Notes: generated by a model from the letters alone, not told the origin. A stretch of DNA of 64,000 nucleotides from Termitomyces sp. T153 (GCA_018296165.2 JACKQL020000051.1:248001-312000), one strand, 5' to 3'; shown: positions 32,627-43,936, counted from the first letter of the stretch. A program made the numbers and translations.

Positions 32627-32639
32627 TAATATCAAGACT
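32627..32639 (+). promoter_or_regulatory. Primer-binding site of copy B, self-priming type
   Basis: TAATATCAAGACT follows the LTR directly and pairs over 12 bases with the predicted transcript start in the LTR. I recognise no tRNA 3'-end complement (a TGG start would be expected). Confidence 0.75.
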
Positions 32640-32658
32640 CCCCCTTACCCCGTTCTCA

Positions 32659-35151
32659 ATGTCTGCATATAACCCCATGTACAACCCCACCGGCTACCTA
32701 ACCGACGTCTATGGTCAACTGGTACCAGAAAACCCCTACGACCCGTTCTACCCAGGCCCCCTCACAGATCAGTACGTCCCTCATCACTGGACTCCTGACC
32801 TCAACCAGGCATTCTACGCCCCCTCCATCAGCCAGGGAATACCTCTGGGCAGGCGCCGCCCTCCCACGTTCTCCACCAATGGCAACAACCCCTGTATGTA
32901 CCCCGGGGGATATTCCGCAGCACCCCCTAACCCCACCTACCTTCCCCCTGCCCACTACTATGCGTACCCAGTCCCCGCTGCAGCCCCAACCCCTCCAGGG
33001 CCTATAGACAATTATTCCCCCTCTTGTATGCCGTTCCCCACTCAAGCCCCTCCTTCTTCCAGGCAGCAAAGGATTGAAGTCTATGCCCAACAATGCAACA
33101 AAGTCCTCTGCTTCCTCCAACTCTCTCCTGCAGAGTTTGCAAGATGCACCCACACCCTCCTCACCAACCTAGGCTACCCCAACACTTCCACGACCCCAGA
33201 AGTCTGGGCAGATTGACTCCTTGATTTCCACAAGCGCTATCTGCAAGGAAACCTCCCGGAGACTATGCAAGGCACCCTAGGCATTGACAATAACTTACGG
33301 AACAAGCTCCATGCATTGGTCAAAGAAATCCACACCAGCCTGAACCCCCACCCCTTCGAAGACCCTCTAGACCCCGCCCGCTCCTTCCATGTGCAATGCA
33401 AGGAGCCCATCAGAATACGAAGCGAAGCCCTGCCTTCTGTTCCCTGTCAGCAGAAAGAACTCAACATGGCCTCCAGCATCTTGAGGAACCTCAACCCCGT
33501 GGGGAGATTGTTTGACCAACCAGCCACCCATACCTTGGCCCTCTCCGCTCACTCCCGGGCCAACTCCATCCCCAGTGCCTTCCGAACCTGGGACCAGCCT
33601 GCCATCTCCGAACCCCGCTCCCAATGGCCACCCCCATACATTAATGACAACAACCGGACTCTCTCCTACATTGACAAGCCTGGTAACCCTGCCGACGAGC
33701 ATGCTCCATGCAATGGACCTCCACGAGACCGACCCCCCCCACTTCGACCTCTGCGCCCCCCATGTCAATGCCCCTCCGCCCCGTCCCAACGCCCCAGTCC
33801 CCCCACGACAGCCCACAGGTCCCGGGGTGCCCCAACCACCCTTCCTTACCCACCATCCTCATCCCCTGCCTGCTCCGCTGCCTAACCCCCCCGCCGACGC
33901 AAATTATTTTGGACCCCCCACCCCCAGGGGACCCCCTCAATGGGCCCCGGGGCCTGCCCTGGGCAACGCGGGTCAACCACCCAACGGCAAACCCCCTGGG
34001 GATGGGGCCCAGCAATGGACAACTTCCCCCCCCCCCAGCGTGGAAATGGGAACAACTACTATTACTACTACAATGCCGGACCCCCGCCCCGAGCTCAAAA
34101 TCCACAGGACAATACCCGCAATGCACTAGCCCAGGAGGGTAAGCTTGACATTCAGAAACCCAAAACCTTCACCAGCTGCAACCCCCAGAAGTGGCAAATC
34201 TTTCTAACCCAGTGTCTGACTATGTTCCAAGCTAAGCCAATTACCTTCCAACTTGAGAGCTCATGAGTGGCCTTCGCCGCGTCATATTTACAGGGTATTG
34301 CCTTTGATCATTACACCGCGCTACTCCAGTTTGACCCCAACAACCCTGTACTCTCCAATTGGCTTGCTTTCACCCAGGAATTCTCAAGTAAGTTCGGCGT
34401 CTTTGACACTGTAGCGGAGGCGGAGGAAAATCTCTTCAACCTCCAAATGTGCGACAACGAACACTTCACAACCTTTATTGTATGGTTTAAATGGGAAGCC
34501 TACGAGACCAGCTGGAACTACAACACTCTCCGATTTGCCCTCCATCACGCCCTGCCTCAACAAATCAAGGACGTCCTTTGCCTCGCACCCAAGGAAACCA
34601 CCTACGATGGGTACAAGGTGCTCGTTACCCAGGTCAACCAATGTTACTGGGAAGATCGCAGCGAAAATACAGTGCTCCAGACCCCTTGGAACGCCTCCGG
34701 TAACACCAACTGGCGGACTGGAGCAACCAATGGCATTTGGTCCTCAATCCCCACTAACCCCGCCAATCCCGCACCCTGTTTTCCCTTGGGCCGAGGGATT
34801 ACCAGCACCAACCAACCCCCGGGGCAATGTCCGCCAGCCCAGCTCAACGCCGCCAACCTCCATGAAACTCTAGAATCCTTGGACACCAACCCCAACGACC
34901 ACGATGACATTCCGGACCCCGCCAATGACCAAGAAGCCTTATGCACAAACAGGATTTGGGATAGCCCGTGGATTGATGTGCTGGAGGAAACGCAGGAGAA
35001 ACGACGGAAGGAGGGTGCATGCATCCTATGTGGTGAGCAGGGACACTTTATTTGCAGTTGTCCTAAACGACAGGTGATGGGACACGCCATGTGGACAATC
35101 CACAGAGAAGACTGTAACTACCAGTTTACAGAAAACGAGTCAGCGATTTAG
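32659..35151 (+). pseudogene. gag: gag of copy B
   Basis: It starts MSAYNPMYNPTGY, collinear with copy A's gag. TGA at 33214 (same place as in copy A). Frame changes near 33700-33940 in C-rich runs, and TGA at 34264 where copy A has CGA. The capsid-like domain is at about 34190-34580. A CCHC knuckle (CILCGEQGHFICSC, about 35020) is followed by the stop TAG at 35149. Tyr-rich run near 34063. pol lies in the -1 frame, which is open from 35118, giving 34 nt of overlap; a -1 frameshift is the simplest reading, but no classic slippery heptamer is obvious. Confidence 0.88.
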
Positions 35152-38100
35152 GTCTTGAAGACGCATTAGACTGCAGACCAGACCCCAACATCTTCTCTGC
35201 CCTGGCCTCACTCCTCCGCGCAACAATACTTGCCCTGGACAGCCCCCCAGTACACCTCCCCTCCCACTCATCCACAAACCTCCTCCTCCGCACCACTCTT
35301 CCCTTCACCCCCAACCCCATCCCCACACTAGTCGACAGCGGCGCCACCGACAACTTCATCAATGAATTCCTGGCAGCGCTCGCTCCCCACCCCCTTTGAC
35401 GCCTCCCCACCCTGATCCCCCTCAAACTTTTTGACGGAGACCCCACCCCAGCAGGAGACATCACACACTGCCTGGAAACGACCATGACCTTTGCCAACGG
35501 ACAACAGCAAGAACTCCAACTACTTATCACAAAATTACACCCCTCCGCCCCCGTCGTCTTAGGATTCTCATGGCTCCATTCCACCAACCCCCGCATCGAC
35601 TGGCCCAGCCTCACCCTCTGCCTCAACTGGGACAACCCCACCGACTCTGGGCTGGTACCTTTCAATGTCTCACCCTCCTCCGAGAACTCCAAGGCCACAA
35701 TCAACCAACCCTGGACTCCTCTGCAGCTCCGCTCTAGATCCGCACGGTCATTCATCATCAATGTCCAACTTGATGACCCTTCCAAGGTATTCCCCGCCCT
35801 TGTTGACAGCAGCGCCTCTGGCACCTTTGTCAGTAATCAGCTCGACCTCCAGTGCAACGACCTCGACAGACCCCTCGAGCTCCAACTCTTCGACGGAAGC
35901 CCTGCCATGACAAGGATCACTCAATACCATGACAACACCCTCACCCTCAACAATGACCTGCAGTTTCAGGCCTGGCTCCTTGTCACCCAATTACTTCCGC
36001 CAACTCCAATTGTGCTCGGGCTCCCATGGCTACAGGACATCAACCCCAACATCGACTGGAAGGACCTCACCATGCAATTTCCCAGCCCCAAAGCAAGTTT
36101 AGCGGCCACCATCCCCCTCCGCCTCCAGTCTATCCTGGACTTTGACATCTCCCATCCCAGCGCCAGCACCTCCGGAGTGACCCAGAGTCCCTCAACCTCC
36201 GATGACAACCCCAACAAAGAAGGAGACACCACTCCGCCTCGGTCACCCTCAATCACATTACGACGGCTGCCTCCCAACATACCCCGGAATTGATACAAAG
36301 GACTGCGGTACCCCGCCCAGCAACGCTCAAGGTCCCCAACCAACTCCACCACCACTCCGGACTCATCTGCTACCACTCTGACATCCAACTCTGTCGACCC
36401 CGGAAGCCTCGACATTAAAATTGTTGGCGCCATTCCCTTTGCACGCCTTCTACAAGACGGCACCCCCACCTTCCAGTTACAAATCATGCCAGCCCTACCC
36501 AAGGAGCACCTCCGCACAGGGACCACCATGCTGGAGAGCAAGACAGAGGAACAGATCCTATCCGAAGTAGTTTCCCCGGAGTATCATGAGTTTGCTGATG
36601 TGTTCTCTGAAGGGAGTGCCAAAGAACTTCCCCCGCACTGCTCCTATGACCACAAGATTGACCTCGAAGAAGGTACCTCACCCCCGTTTGGCAAGATCTA
36701 CAACATGTCCGAGGTTGAGCTCCGAGCCTTGAAGGAATACCTCGACAACATGCTTTGCAAGGGCTTCATATGCCCATCAATCTCTGCCGCTGGTGCTCTG
36801 GTTCTGTTTGCCAAGAAGAAGGACGGGTCCCTCCAACTCTGTGTGGATTATTGGGGGCTCAACAAAGTCACCAAAAAGAACTGGTATCCCCTCCCCTTGA
36901 TCAGAGACCTCGTTGATCATCTCCGCAGTGCCAAGATTTACACAAAGATAGACCTCCGCTCTGGCTACAACAACATCCAGATCGCTCTGGGACATGAATG
37001 GAAGACCGCCTTTTGCACCCGCTATGGCCTCTTTGAGTACCTTGTAATGCCCTTCGGAATGACTAACTCCCCCGCCACTTTTCAGTACTTCATGAACAAC
37101 ATCTTCCACGACATGAATGATGTTTTTGTTATTGTATACCTGGACAACATCCTGATCTACTCAAATTTGCTGAGGGAACATCTGGAGCACATCCGCCGTG
37201 TTTTGGAATGGCTCTGAGAGTACCACCTTTATGCCAAACCCAAGAAATGCTCCTTCCAGATGATGGAGGTCGAATATCTCGGAGTTGTTGTCACCCCTGA
37301 TGGCGTGCACATAGACCCCGCCAAGGTTGATGCAGTACTCAACTGGCCCCCATTGCGGAACATCAAGGAGGTACAATCATTCCTGGGGTTTGCTAACTTT
37401 TATCGCCGTTTCATCAACAACTACTCTGGGATCACCAAACCCCTCAACCGACTCATGTGGAAGGACACCCCTTGGGATTGGGACAGCAAGTGCCAGAACG
37501 TATTCCTCCTCCTGAAGAGGGCCTTCACCTCTGCTCCGGTCCTCCGCCATTTCAACCCTTCCCTGCCGATTGTGCTCGAGTGCAACGCCTCCAACTATGC
37601 TATTGCCGGAATACTCTCCCAGTTGGACTTGGGGGGCAAAGATCTCCATCCCGTCGCCTTCTACACCCAATCAATGATCCCAGCAGAGCTCAACTACAAC
37701 ATCTACAACAAAGAACTCCTTGCGATCGTCGAAGCCTTCCATCATTGGCGGGCCTACCTCAAGGGGTCCCTGCACTGCATCCAAGTATACTCCGACCACA
37801 ACAACCTGCAATACTTCATGACCATAAAACAGCTCAGCCACCGCCAAGCCCAATGGTCCAAAACCCTCTTGGAGTATGACTTCACCATCCACTACCACTC
37901 CAGGCGACTCAGCATGAAGCCCAATGCCCTCACCCAAAGATCTGATGTGTACCCAAAAAAGTCATTTGAAGCCAAACGGAATGTGTTCAACCATCAAGTG
38001 GTAATCCCCTCCGAACATCTACATGCTGTACTGATTTTAAATGAAGAAGGAATCCTCCAACAAATCAGAAATTCACCCCCAGACTCCTTCTTCACCCAGC

Positions 38101-40579
38101 ATGACCCCCACAACAACCCTGACGAGTTGAGTGCCGGGAACCCCTTTTTGCTGTCTCTGGACCACTGCCTCCTGCTCCGGAGTGGACAAATTCATGCCCT
38201 GGACCACAAGTCCATCCACCTCAACATACTCCGGCAGCACCACAACCATAAGCTCTGGGGGCACCCAGGAATTTGTAAGACCCTTCAACTCATCTCCTGG
38301 ACTTACTTTTGGCCAGGAATGAAGAAGGACATCATGCAATACATAAGGGCCTGCAAACCTTGCCTCCAGGCCAAGGTACCCCGTCACTGCCCCCATGGAT
38401 TATTGAAACCCCTCCCCATTGGCCGCTGCCCCTGGTCCTCCCTATCAATGGATCATATCGTCAAACTCCCCGATTCCAAAGGTTTTAACACAATCCTTGT
38501 TGTCGTTTGCCACCTCACCAAGCAAGCCCTCTTCATCCCCTGCCACACCACCAACAATGCTCCGGAGTTTGCCAAACTGTTTCTCGAACATGTATTCTCC
38601 AAGCACAGACTCCCAGACGATATCATCTCCGACCGCAGACCTCTGTTTGTATCCCACTTTTGGCAGTTGCTATGCAGGGTGCTCAAGATCAAAACCAACC
38701 TCTCCACCGCCTATCACCCGGAGACCAATGGACAAACAGAACAAGTGAACCAGATGCTGGAGCAGTATCTCCACCTATACATTAACTATTTACAGAACAA
38801 CTGGTGCACAGAACTCCCCCTCGCTGAATTCACCTACAACAACACGCCCCACTCCGCCACCAGAGTCTCCCCCTTCTATGCCAACAAAGGCTACAACCCC
38901 CAACTCACCCTGTCCCTGAAGGACATCCCCTCCCACACCGCCCACAAAGTTGCCGAGGACCTCCAATCCCTTCACCAATTTCTCCGGGACAAGATCAACA
39001 CTGCCAATCAAGCCTACTCCAAACATGCCAATGCCCAATGCGACCCCACCCCCGACTGGCTTCCCGGTGATGAGCCCCAGTTATTGCTGAGCACCTTTTT
39101 CAGCGGTTCGGACTTAGCGGCAGCTGACTACTTCGAATTTGACACAAGTCACAACACTCAGCGCACGGGACTTAGCCCTAGGATTGGACCGAAGCACAAG
39201 ACTCTAGTGACCATGAGACTTATCGATCACGGGGAACATCACGCAAAGCCTGGAACTTGGGCCTGGACCATCAAGGCCTAGACCCTCTTGGCGACGATTA
39301 TTAGCAACCTTAGCAATCCTGGCGACAAAACGGCGTTCCTTTACTATATATGGACATATTACCAGACGCATACCTTTTTACTATCATTCCCCTTGTCGAG
39401 CTTACCAACATCCCTGAACGGTGTTCTTACTTCAGGTATTGACATCGGACTCGTTCTCTTTTTGGTTCTTATTAGCAATTAGTCGTCGCCAAGGCCTCAC
39501 CTATGACTTTTTACTTAGTTACGGACTGACGCCTGGCACGCAACCTAAACACAGTGGCAGACGCCGCCACTAGTGGCGCTTAATTACTTACCTTCCCTTA
39601 CTATACTCCGAAAACGTATAAATACTGCTTGCACATAGACATCATCCATCAAAAAAAAAATGTACCATTGCATCCCCATCATATTACTCCCACATCTATA
39701 AGCTACCAGCCTAAAGGTTTCATTTACCTCATCTCTTTCCCTCATCTTGTCTTCGACCTTGGCTTAGCGACAAACCTCTCCAACTTCGATCTCGACTTAG
39801 TGTGGTACCGACTAAGGGTGCCTATTAGCGTTAGTTCAACTTAGTGACGCTAGCAATTGCAGCTAGCGATAAGTTTACGTTCGTCCTTCGATCTCAGTTT
39901 TACTCTTACCGCTGTCTCTCTCCTTTATTCTCCCCGCCACCATTTCAGTTTCGCTGCGACTATCGTCAGCAGTAGCGATTCTTTTTCGACTTCACTTCCA
40001 CGCCACCACTTTTGCTCTAGTTCTCTGGGACGGTTACTGACTCGCCCTCAACTATTAACTTCCTATTGCCAGCTACCCTATCTAGTGACAAGTGTTAGGT
40101 TTCCTGCACGGCACTAGGCGGCATAGGAGCACATCACTGGCACCTTGGTTTGGCTCAATCAACGCAACCTCAAGACCTGGAGGCCCTCCATCAAATTAGA
40201 CCACAAGCACCTCAGTCCTTTCAAAGTCCTCTGGAAGGTCTCCACGCACACCTATAAACTCGACCTACCTCTGGGCTTGAAAGGCCTTCACCCCGTGTTC
40301 CACGTTTGACTCCTCAAAAAACATGCCCCGGACCCCTTCCCCGGCCAGTGCCCCAGCTGACCACCCCCCGTCAAGGTCGAGGATGAGTACTGCTATGAGG
40401 TCGACCAGATCCTTGACTCCCGCTTGGTCCGCAGATGACCCCAGTACTTAGTCCGCTGGAAGGGCTATGGACCTGAGGACAACACGTGGGAGCCCCAAAA
40501 AAACCTTGCCAGAGCCCCCAACAAACTCCAGGACTTCCATCAACAACACCCCACCAAGCCCCGGGACCTCCAGGACTAG
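35118..40579 (+). pseudogene. pol: pol of copy B: double protease, RT, RNase H, integrase, chromodomain; split by an LTR
   Basis: It is collinear with copy A's pol. Protease-like domain 1 has VDSGATDNFI (about 35330) and APVVLGFSW (about 35550). Domain 2 has VDSSASGTFVS (about 35803; Gly changed to Ser) and IVLGLPW (about 36010). RT at about 36560-37215 has YLDN at 37137-37148. RNase H runs from 37260. The integrase HHCC (HHNHKLWGHPG... CKPCLQAK) and core lie at 38240-38900. After removal of the LTR at 39068-40136 plus one CCGG duplication, the frame continues into the chromodomain ([17 protein letters not shown], about 40446) and ends at TAG 40577. Stops at about 35397, 36291 and 37215 and at the HPVFHV junction (about 40306), plus one inside the chromodomain (about 40436), make it inactive. 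Confidence 0.9.
39068..40136 (+). repeat. Family 2 LTR inserted in copy B pol (solo)
   Basis: It starts TGATGAGCCCC and ends AGCACATCA, 1069 bp. Flanks are CCGG (39064-39067) and CTGG (40137-40140), a 4-bp duplication differing by one CpG-type transition. Comparison with copy A shows the empty site (GACTGG...CACCTTGG). It contains TATA-like TATATATGG near 39352 and TATAAATACTGC near 39616. CpG-rich, so it is the youngest insertion seen. It shares blocks with the old copies at 10011 and 44872. Confidence 0.88.
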
Positions 40580-40807
40580 CAAGTGCAGACGGCATCAGTG
40601 GGCGTAACCCCTGCCTCTAGATTTATCAGGGATTCAACTTCCATGAGTACTCCCCTACATGTTTTCACTTACTTTGCCCCTCGCTCATTCTGAAAACCTC
40701 TCACGCCCAGCAGAAGTGCGGGGAGTCCAATGTTAACAAGGCTACAAATACAAAAATATAGGAATAAGGGAGCGCAGGGCAATGAGACACCAGAATCCAG
40801 AAAGCCC

Positions 40808-42496
40808 CTACTCCCCCCCCCCCAAATCTACCTCCGCTATCCTTCCCACCAGATCCACCTTCAGCTGCGCTACTACCATCACCAGGACTTCGGGATGCCC
40901 TGGGAGTGGCTCCGCCATGTCCACCACCACCTCCCACCATGCTCCAGGGTCCGCCGTTGCCCTCTGCCGATGTCCCGCCAGCAGACGCCCCATCTGCATG
41001 ACCCCCTGCCCCAACTCCGGCGGGAGATCCCCAGGCATCCTTGCCAACCCGTCATGAATGGACCCCAGCGCCGCTGACACTCCGTCGAGGAGGATGCAAT
41101 GCTCCCTGGCCCAGTCTATGGAATCGAATGTCAGCTTGTAGTAAACGGGAGACAAAGGGAGCACTTATGGAGCACTCCCCACCACCCCAAGGCTGCCTCG
41201 TTGGCAAGCCACTCTTCCTGCCGACGCGCCCTCTCCACCGTCGCTTGGGTCGCCTCTGCACTGGGCCCCCACTGAGTCCCCCGCATCCCCAACCCCTCCG
41301 TTTGTTGCCCCGCTGCCTCCCCCCACGCCTCCAACAGCCTCATGCATGCTTGCAGCTCTTGAAGCTGCAACAGTTGCTCTGTGGCGGTCCCCACGGCAAT
41401 ATCTTTATCCCTACGCGCCAAGTCCCATTCCTTCCAAGCCTCATCCAGTTCCCTCCAAAACCCGTCCCTCTCCTCCCCCACCCTACGGACTTCCTCCCTG
41501 CATGTGGCCAACAACCTCTCCAACTCCTCTGCCTGACGCTGCAGGATAGCCTTGGTGATTGACCATGACCCTCCCGCAGACTGCTCAACCAAGGCCCCAG
41601 AAGTCGGGGAATACACAGTAGGACCAGGAGGGCCTGCCATCGCCGGTTCCCCCTGTGCCCGCTTGCTAGGCCCCACCTCCAGCAAGGGGGATGCCCTCCA
41701 TTTACCCTTGTTGCGCGTCGCGGGAGCCCCCTCCCTCCGCCCACCCCACGGGGGCCCAATCTTCATTGGGGGCCACCCCACACCAACTGCCCCCTCTACC
41801 CCAGAACCCCTCCCTGAGACCCTACCCCTCTGACCCTCCTCCAACTGCACTGCAACCCACTCATGGTCCCACCCCTGTTCTGCCGCAATGCAAGCGGCAC
41901 GCCAACTCAGAGTGACAGAGCACTTCTTGTGCCGCAAGCAACACGGGAGACACACTGACATGTCCCACCGCACTCCCAGCACAGGCTCCTCAAACTCGCA
42001 CTGTTCACCCCGCCGGGTACAGGACGCACACTAGAAACGTGGGTCAGTTTGATAAGGAAGGAACATGCCAATGACACACCAGGGCCACTGCTTGACACCA
42101 CTCCAATGTCAGGGGACCTCTTGCTTGCTCCGCGGCCTCTGCAAAGTACTCCAGCGTCACGTCCGCCTGCACGACTCTTAACCCCATAGGGACGGGGCGG
42201 ACCACCCCGGGGACCATACCAGACCTGGAGCGAGAAGCAAGGACCATTTCCCCCGATGACTGCGCTGGAACCTCCCCCAACATAGGCCCCAAAGGGCCCA
42301 CCACTGCTGCCAACAACTCTGACAGGACCTATTCAAGCACTCTGGCCATGATGAGCAAGAGACGATACTTACGACTACGGTACATTGCCTGCACCCGCCT
42401 ACAGTCTTGCCAACCCTCAGAGTCCTCCAAGGAAGAAGTTGAGGTATGTGCTGAGGGGGAGGGGGATGCTGCTGGAGAATACGTGGAAGACGACAT
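40808..42496 (-). pseudogene. Antisense accessory gene of family 1, copy B (Zn2Cys6-like, coiled coil), nearly intact
   Basis: On the strand opposite to the element, exons are 42496-42080, 42030-41169 and 41115-40808, totalling 1587 nt (529 codons). Intron 1 (49 nt, phase 0) has GTGTGT, a CTGAC branch and TTCTAG. Intron 2 (53 nt, phase 1) has a CTGAC branch and CCATAG but its donor reads ATAAGT, a G-to-A change from the GT donor seen in copy A. The protein starts MSSSTYSPAASPSPS and has a zinc-cluster-like C-x2-C-x6-C-x15-C-x2-C-x6-C at the start of exon 2. It then has a basic KGKWRASPLLEVGPSKR block, a long Arg/Glu coiled coil (about 41560-41330) and a leucine-rich C-terminus (REHCILLDGVSAALGS). 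The only premature stop is TAG at 42331-42329 (probably CAG). It starts 209 bases from the 3' LTR and is transcribed toward pol. DNA-binding or regulatory function is only inferred. Confidence 0.78.
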
Positions 42497-42692
42497 TGGA
42501 AAAGTTTGGGAACCCCAGGGTACGTCTGATCCTTTTCAATAACTAGGAAAGAACCTCCTGAGTGGTGGCCATGCTTCAACTTCATTCCCCACGCCACTGC
42601 CGCTACTGCGGTCTGATCAATATTGCTTAACTTCAATTCCCATGCCCCACCAATCCCCAAACTGTACCCTGCATCTCGAGGGTCTCGACGCT

Positions 42693-42705
42693 GAAGGGGG
42701 GGTGA
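42693..42705 (+). promoter_or_regulatory. Polypurine tract of copy B
   Basis: GAAGGGGGGGTGA directly precedes the 3' LTR and is the expected plus-strand primer. The same tract precedes the LTR of copy C at about 15942. Confidence 0.85.
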
Positions 42706-43651
42706 TGTCATGACCCACTCCCTAGACCCCGACACTGCCCCCAGCCCCCCCAATGCTTTGCCAAACTCCCCAACCCTCGCCCACCCTCCGCGCCCACTTC
42801 AGGCAACTCCAACACTTCCTCAGCAGACCCCAACGGCTCCTTGATCAACTCCGACGCCTTCTTCACAGCAGTTGATGCACCCCCTGAATTCCCCTGGACC
42901 CCCAAGGCTTTCCCTGACCCCGGAACAATCCGCTTCCCAACTGATCCCATCAGAATGTCACCACAGCCTGTTCCAAGATTGCACCCGACAACCGTTGACT
43001 CCGCGCAGTTCCGTCAAGCCCGCCACCATATCCTCTGCCCTCTGGAGCCGCCCAGTAGTAGGTATATAAGTTGTAGAGGAACCCCTAGTACTTTAGTCTT
43101 GATATTGCATTTACCGGTTTCCTATGTCTTGTCTTTCATCTCATCACTGTCTCTATTTTTAGTTTTGAATCTATCTCTGTTCTCTGTCTTGTCTTGCCTC
43201 ATCTCCACCTCATCTTGACTGTGTATAGTTCCTTTGTCTTCCTAAGTTCCTTTCATCTCCAACAACAGTATGAACTCTGTGTGCGCACTATGACCTGAAC
43301 ATTCCTCTGACAACCCCGGACCCCGCTTCCGCTCAGCCCAGGAACCCCTCATGTCTTGGTGATCTCCTGTCAAACTCCGGCTCCACCCCCATCAACCGCA
43401 AAGCCTCCGCTTACCCCACATTCTAATTGTGCACCCACGAACTTGCTCCGGCACCTGTCCAGGTTCAACGACTAGTATACTTGGTCTTAGATGCCCTGAA
43501 CCACTCCAGACTTGCTTGGATCGCTCCCTAGCTCCCCTTGCAAGTCCCTCCACACCAATACCGGACAATTGGTTATAAGCGCAGGACATCGCATCCGCCT
43601 AGTAAGGACTCACCAGTGTAGCTGAGCCCCCGTTGTCAGCGGAACCTGACA
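42706..43651 (+). repeat. Copy B 3' LTR
   Basis: TGTCATGACC to GGAACCTGACA, 946 bp, followed by the TTCTT duplication. It contains the TATATAAG box (about 43062) and AGTCTTGATATT motif of the family. Confidence 0.95.
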
Positions 43652-43656
43652 TTCTT

Positions 43657-43936
43657 CATCAAAAGCATCCAGGAAGCCCTTGCCCTCACAGGCCTCAAAC
43701 CCGATCTATACATGGGACACAGCTTTCACCGGGGAGCAGCCTCAGAGGCCGCAGCAGCCGGCTATTCCAATTATAAAATTCAGTTATTAGGAAGGTGGCG
43801 CAGCGACGCCTACAAGCTGTACATTGAGGATGACCCAAATCGTATTCTCCACCTCTCATTCCTCCTCCATTTGGCCTGTACTCAGGTCGCCCCTTTTGAA
43901 CCTCCGGCTCTGCAGGGCTACACTGCAATGGCTTGA
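43657..43936 (+). pseudogene. DIRS tyrosine recombinase, C-terminal part
   Basis: After the duplicated TTCTT the frame reads IKSIQEALALTGLKPDLYMG, then HSFHRGAAS (His...Arg catalytic pair), then IQLLGRWRSDAYKLYI with the nucleophilic Tyr region. The stop is at 43934. This completes the recombinase broken at 31911. Confidence 0.88.

Larger units (their letters stand above)
31912..43651 (+). mobile_element. Family 1 Ty3/Gypsy chromovirus, copy B
   Basis: Full-length element of 11740 bp including a later LTR insertion. The order is 5' LTR 31912-32626, primer site, gag, pol, antisense accessory gene, polypurine tract and 3' LTR 42706-43651. Perfect 5-bp target duplication TTCTT at 31907-31911 and 43652-43656. 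It sits sense within the DIRS recombinase. CpG-rich, but gag has a TGA and two frameshifts, and pol several stops. A family 2 LTR (39068-40136) splits pol between integrase and chromodomain. The 5' LTR lacks about 230 bases present in the 3' LTR. Confidence 0.95.

Noticed and set aside
39068..39281. C-terminal extension of the copy B pol frame (EPQLLLSTFFSG...)
   Set aside because: It is read-through into the inserted family 2 LTR. Copy A shows the true continuation into the chromodomain.
41340..41759. Further minus-strand open frame within the accessory gene of copy B
   Set aside because: Shifted frame of exon 2. The six-cysteine and coiled-coil frame is the one shared with copies A and C.
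42336..42378. A GTAAGT...GAATAG intron in exon 1 of the copy B antisense gene
   Set aside because: Exon 1 reads through this stretch in the correct frame with only one TAG (CAG-to-TAG likely). Splicing would shift out of the frame that matches copy A.
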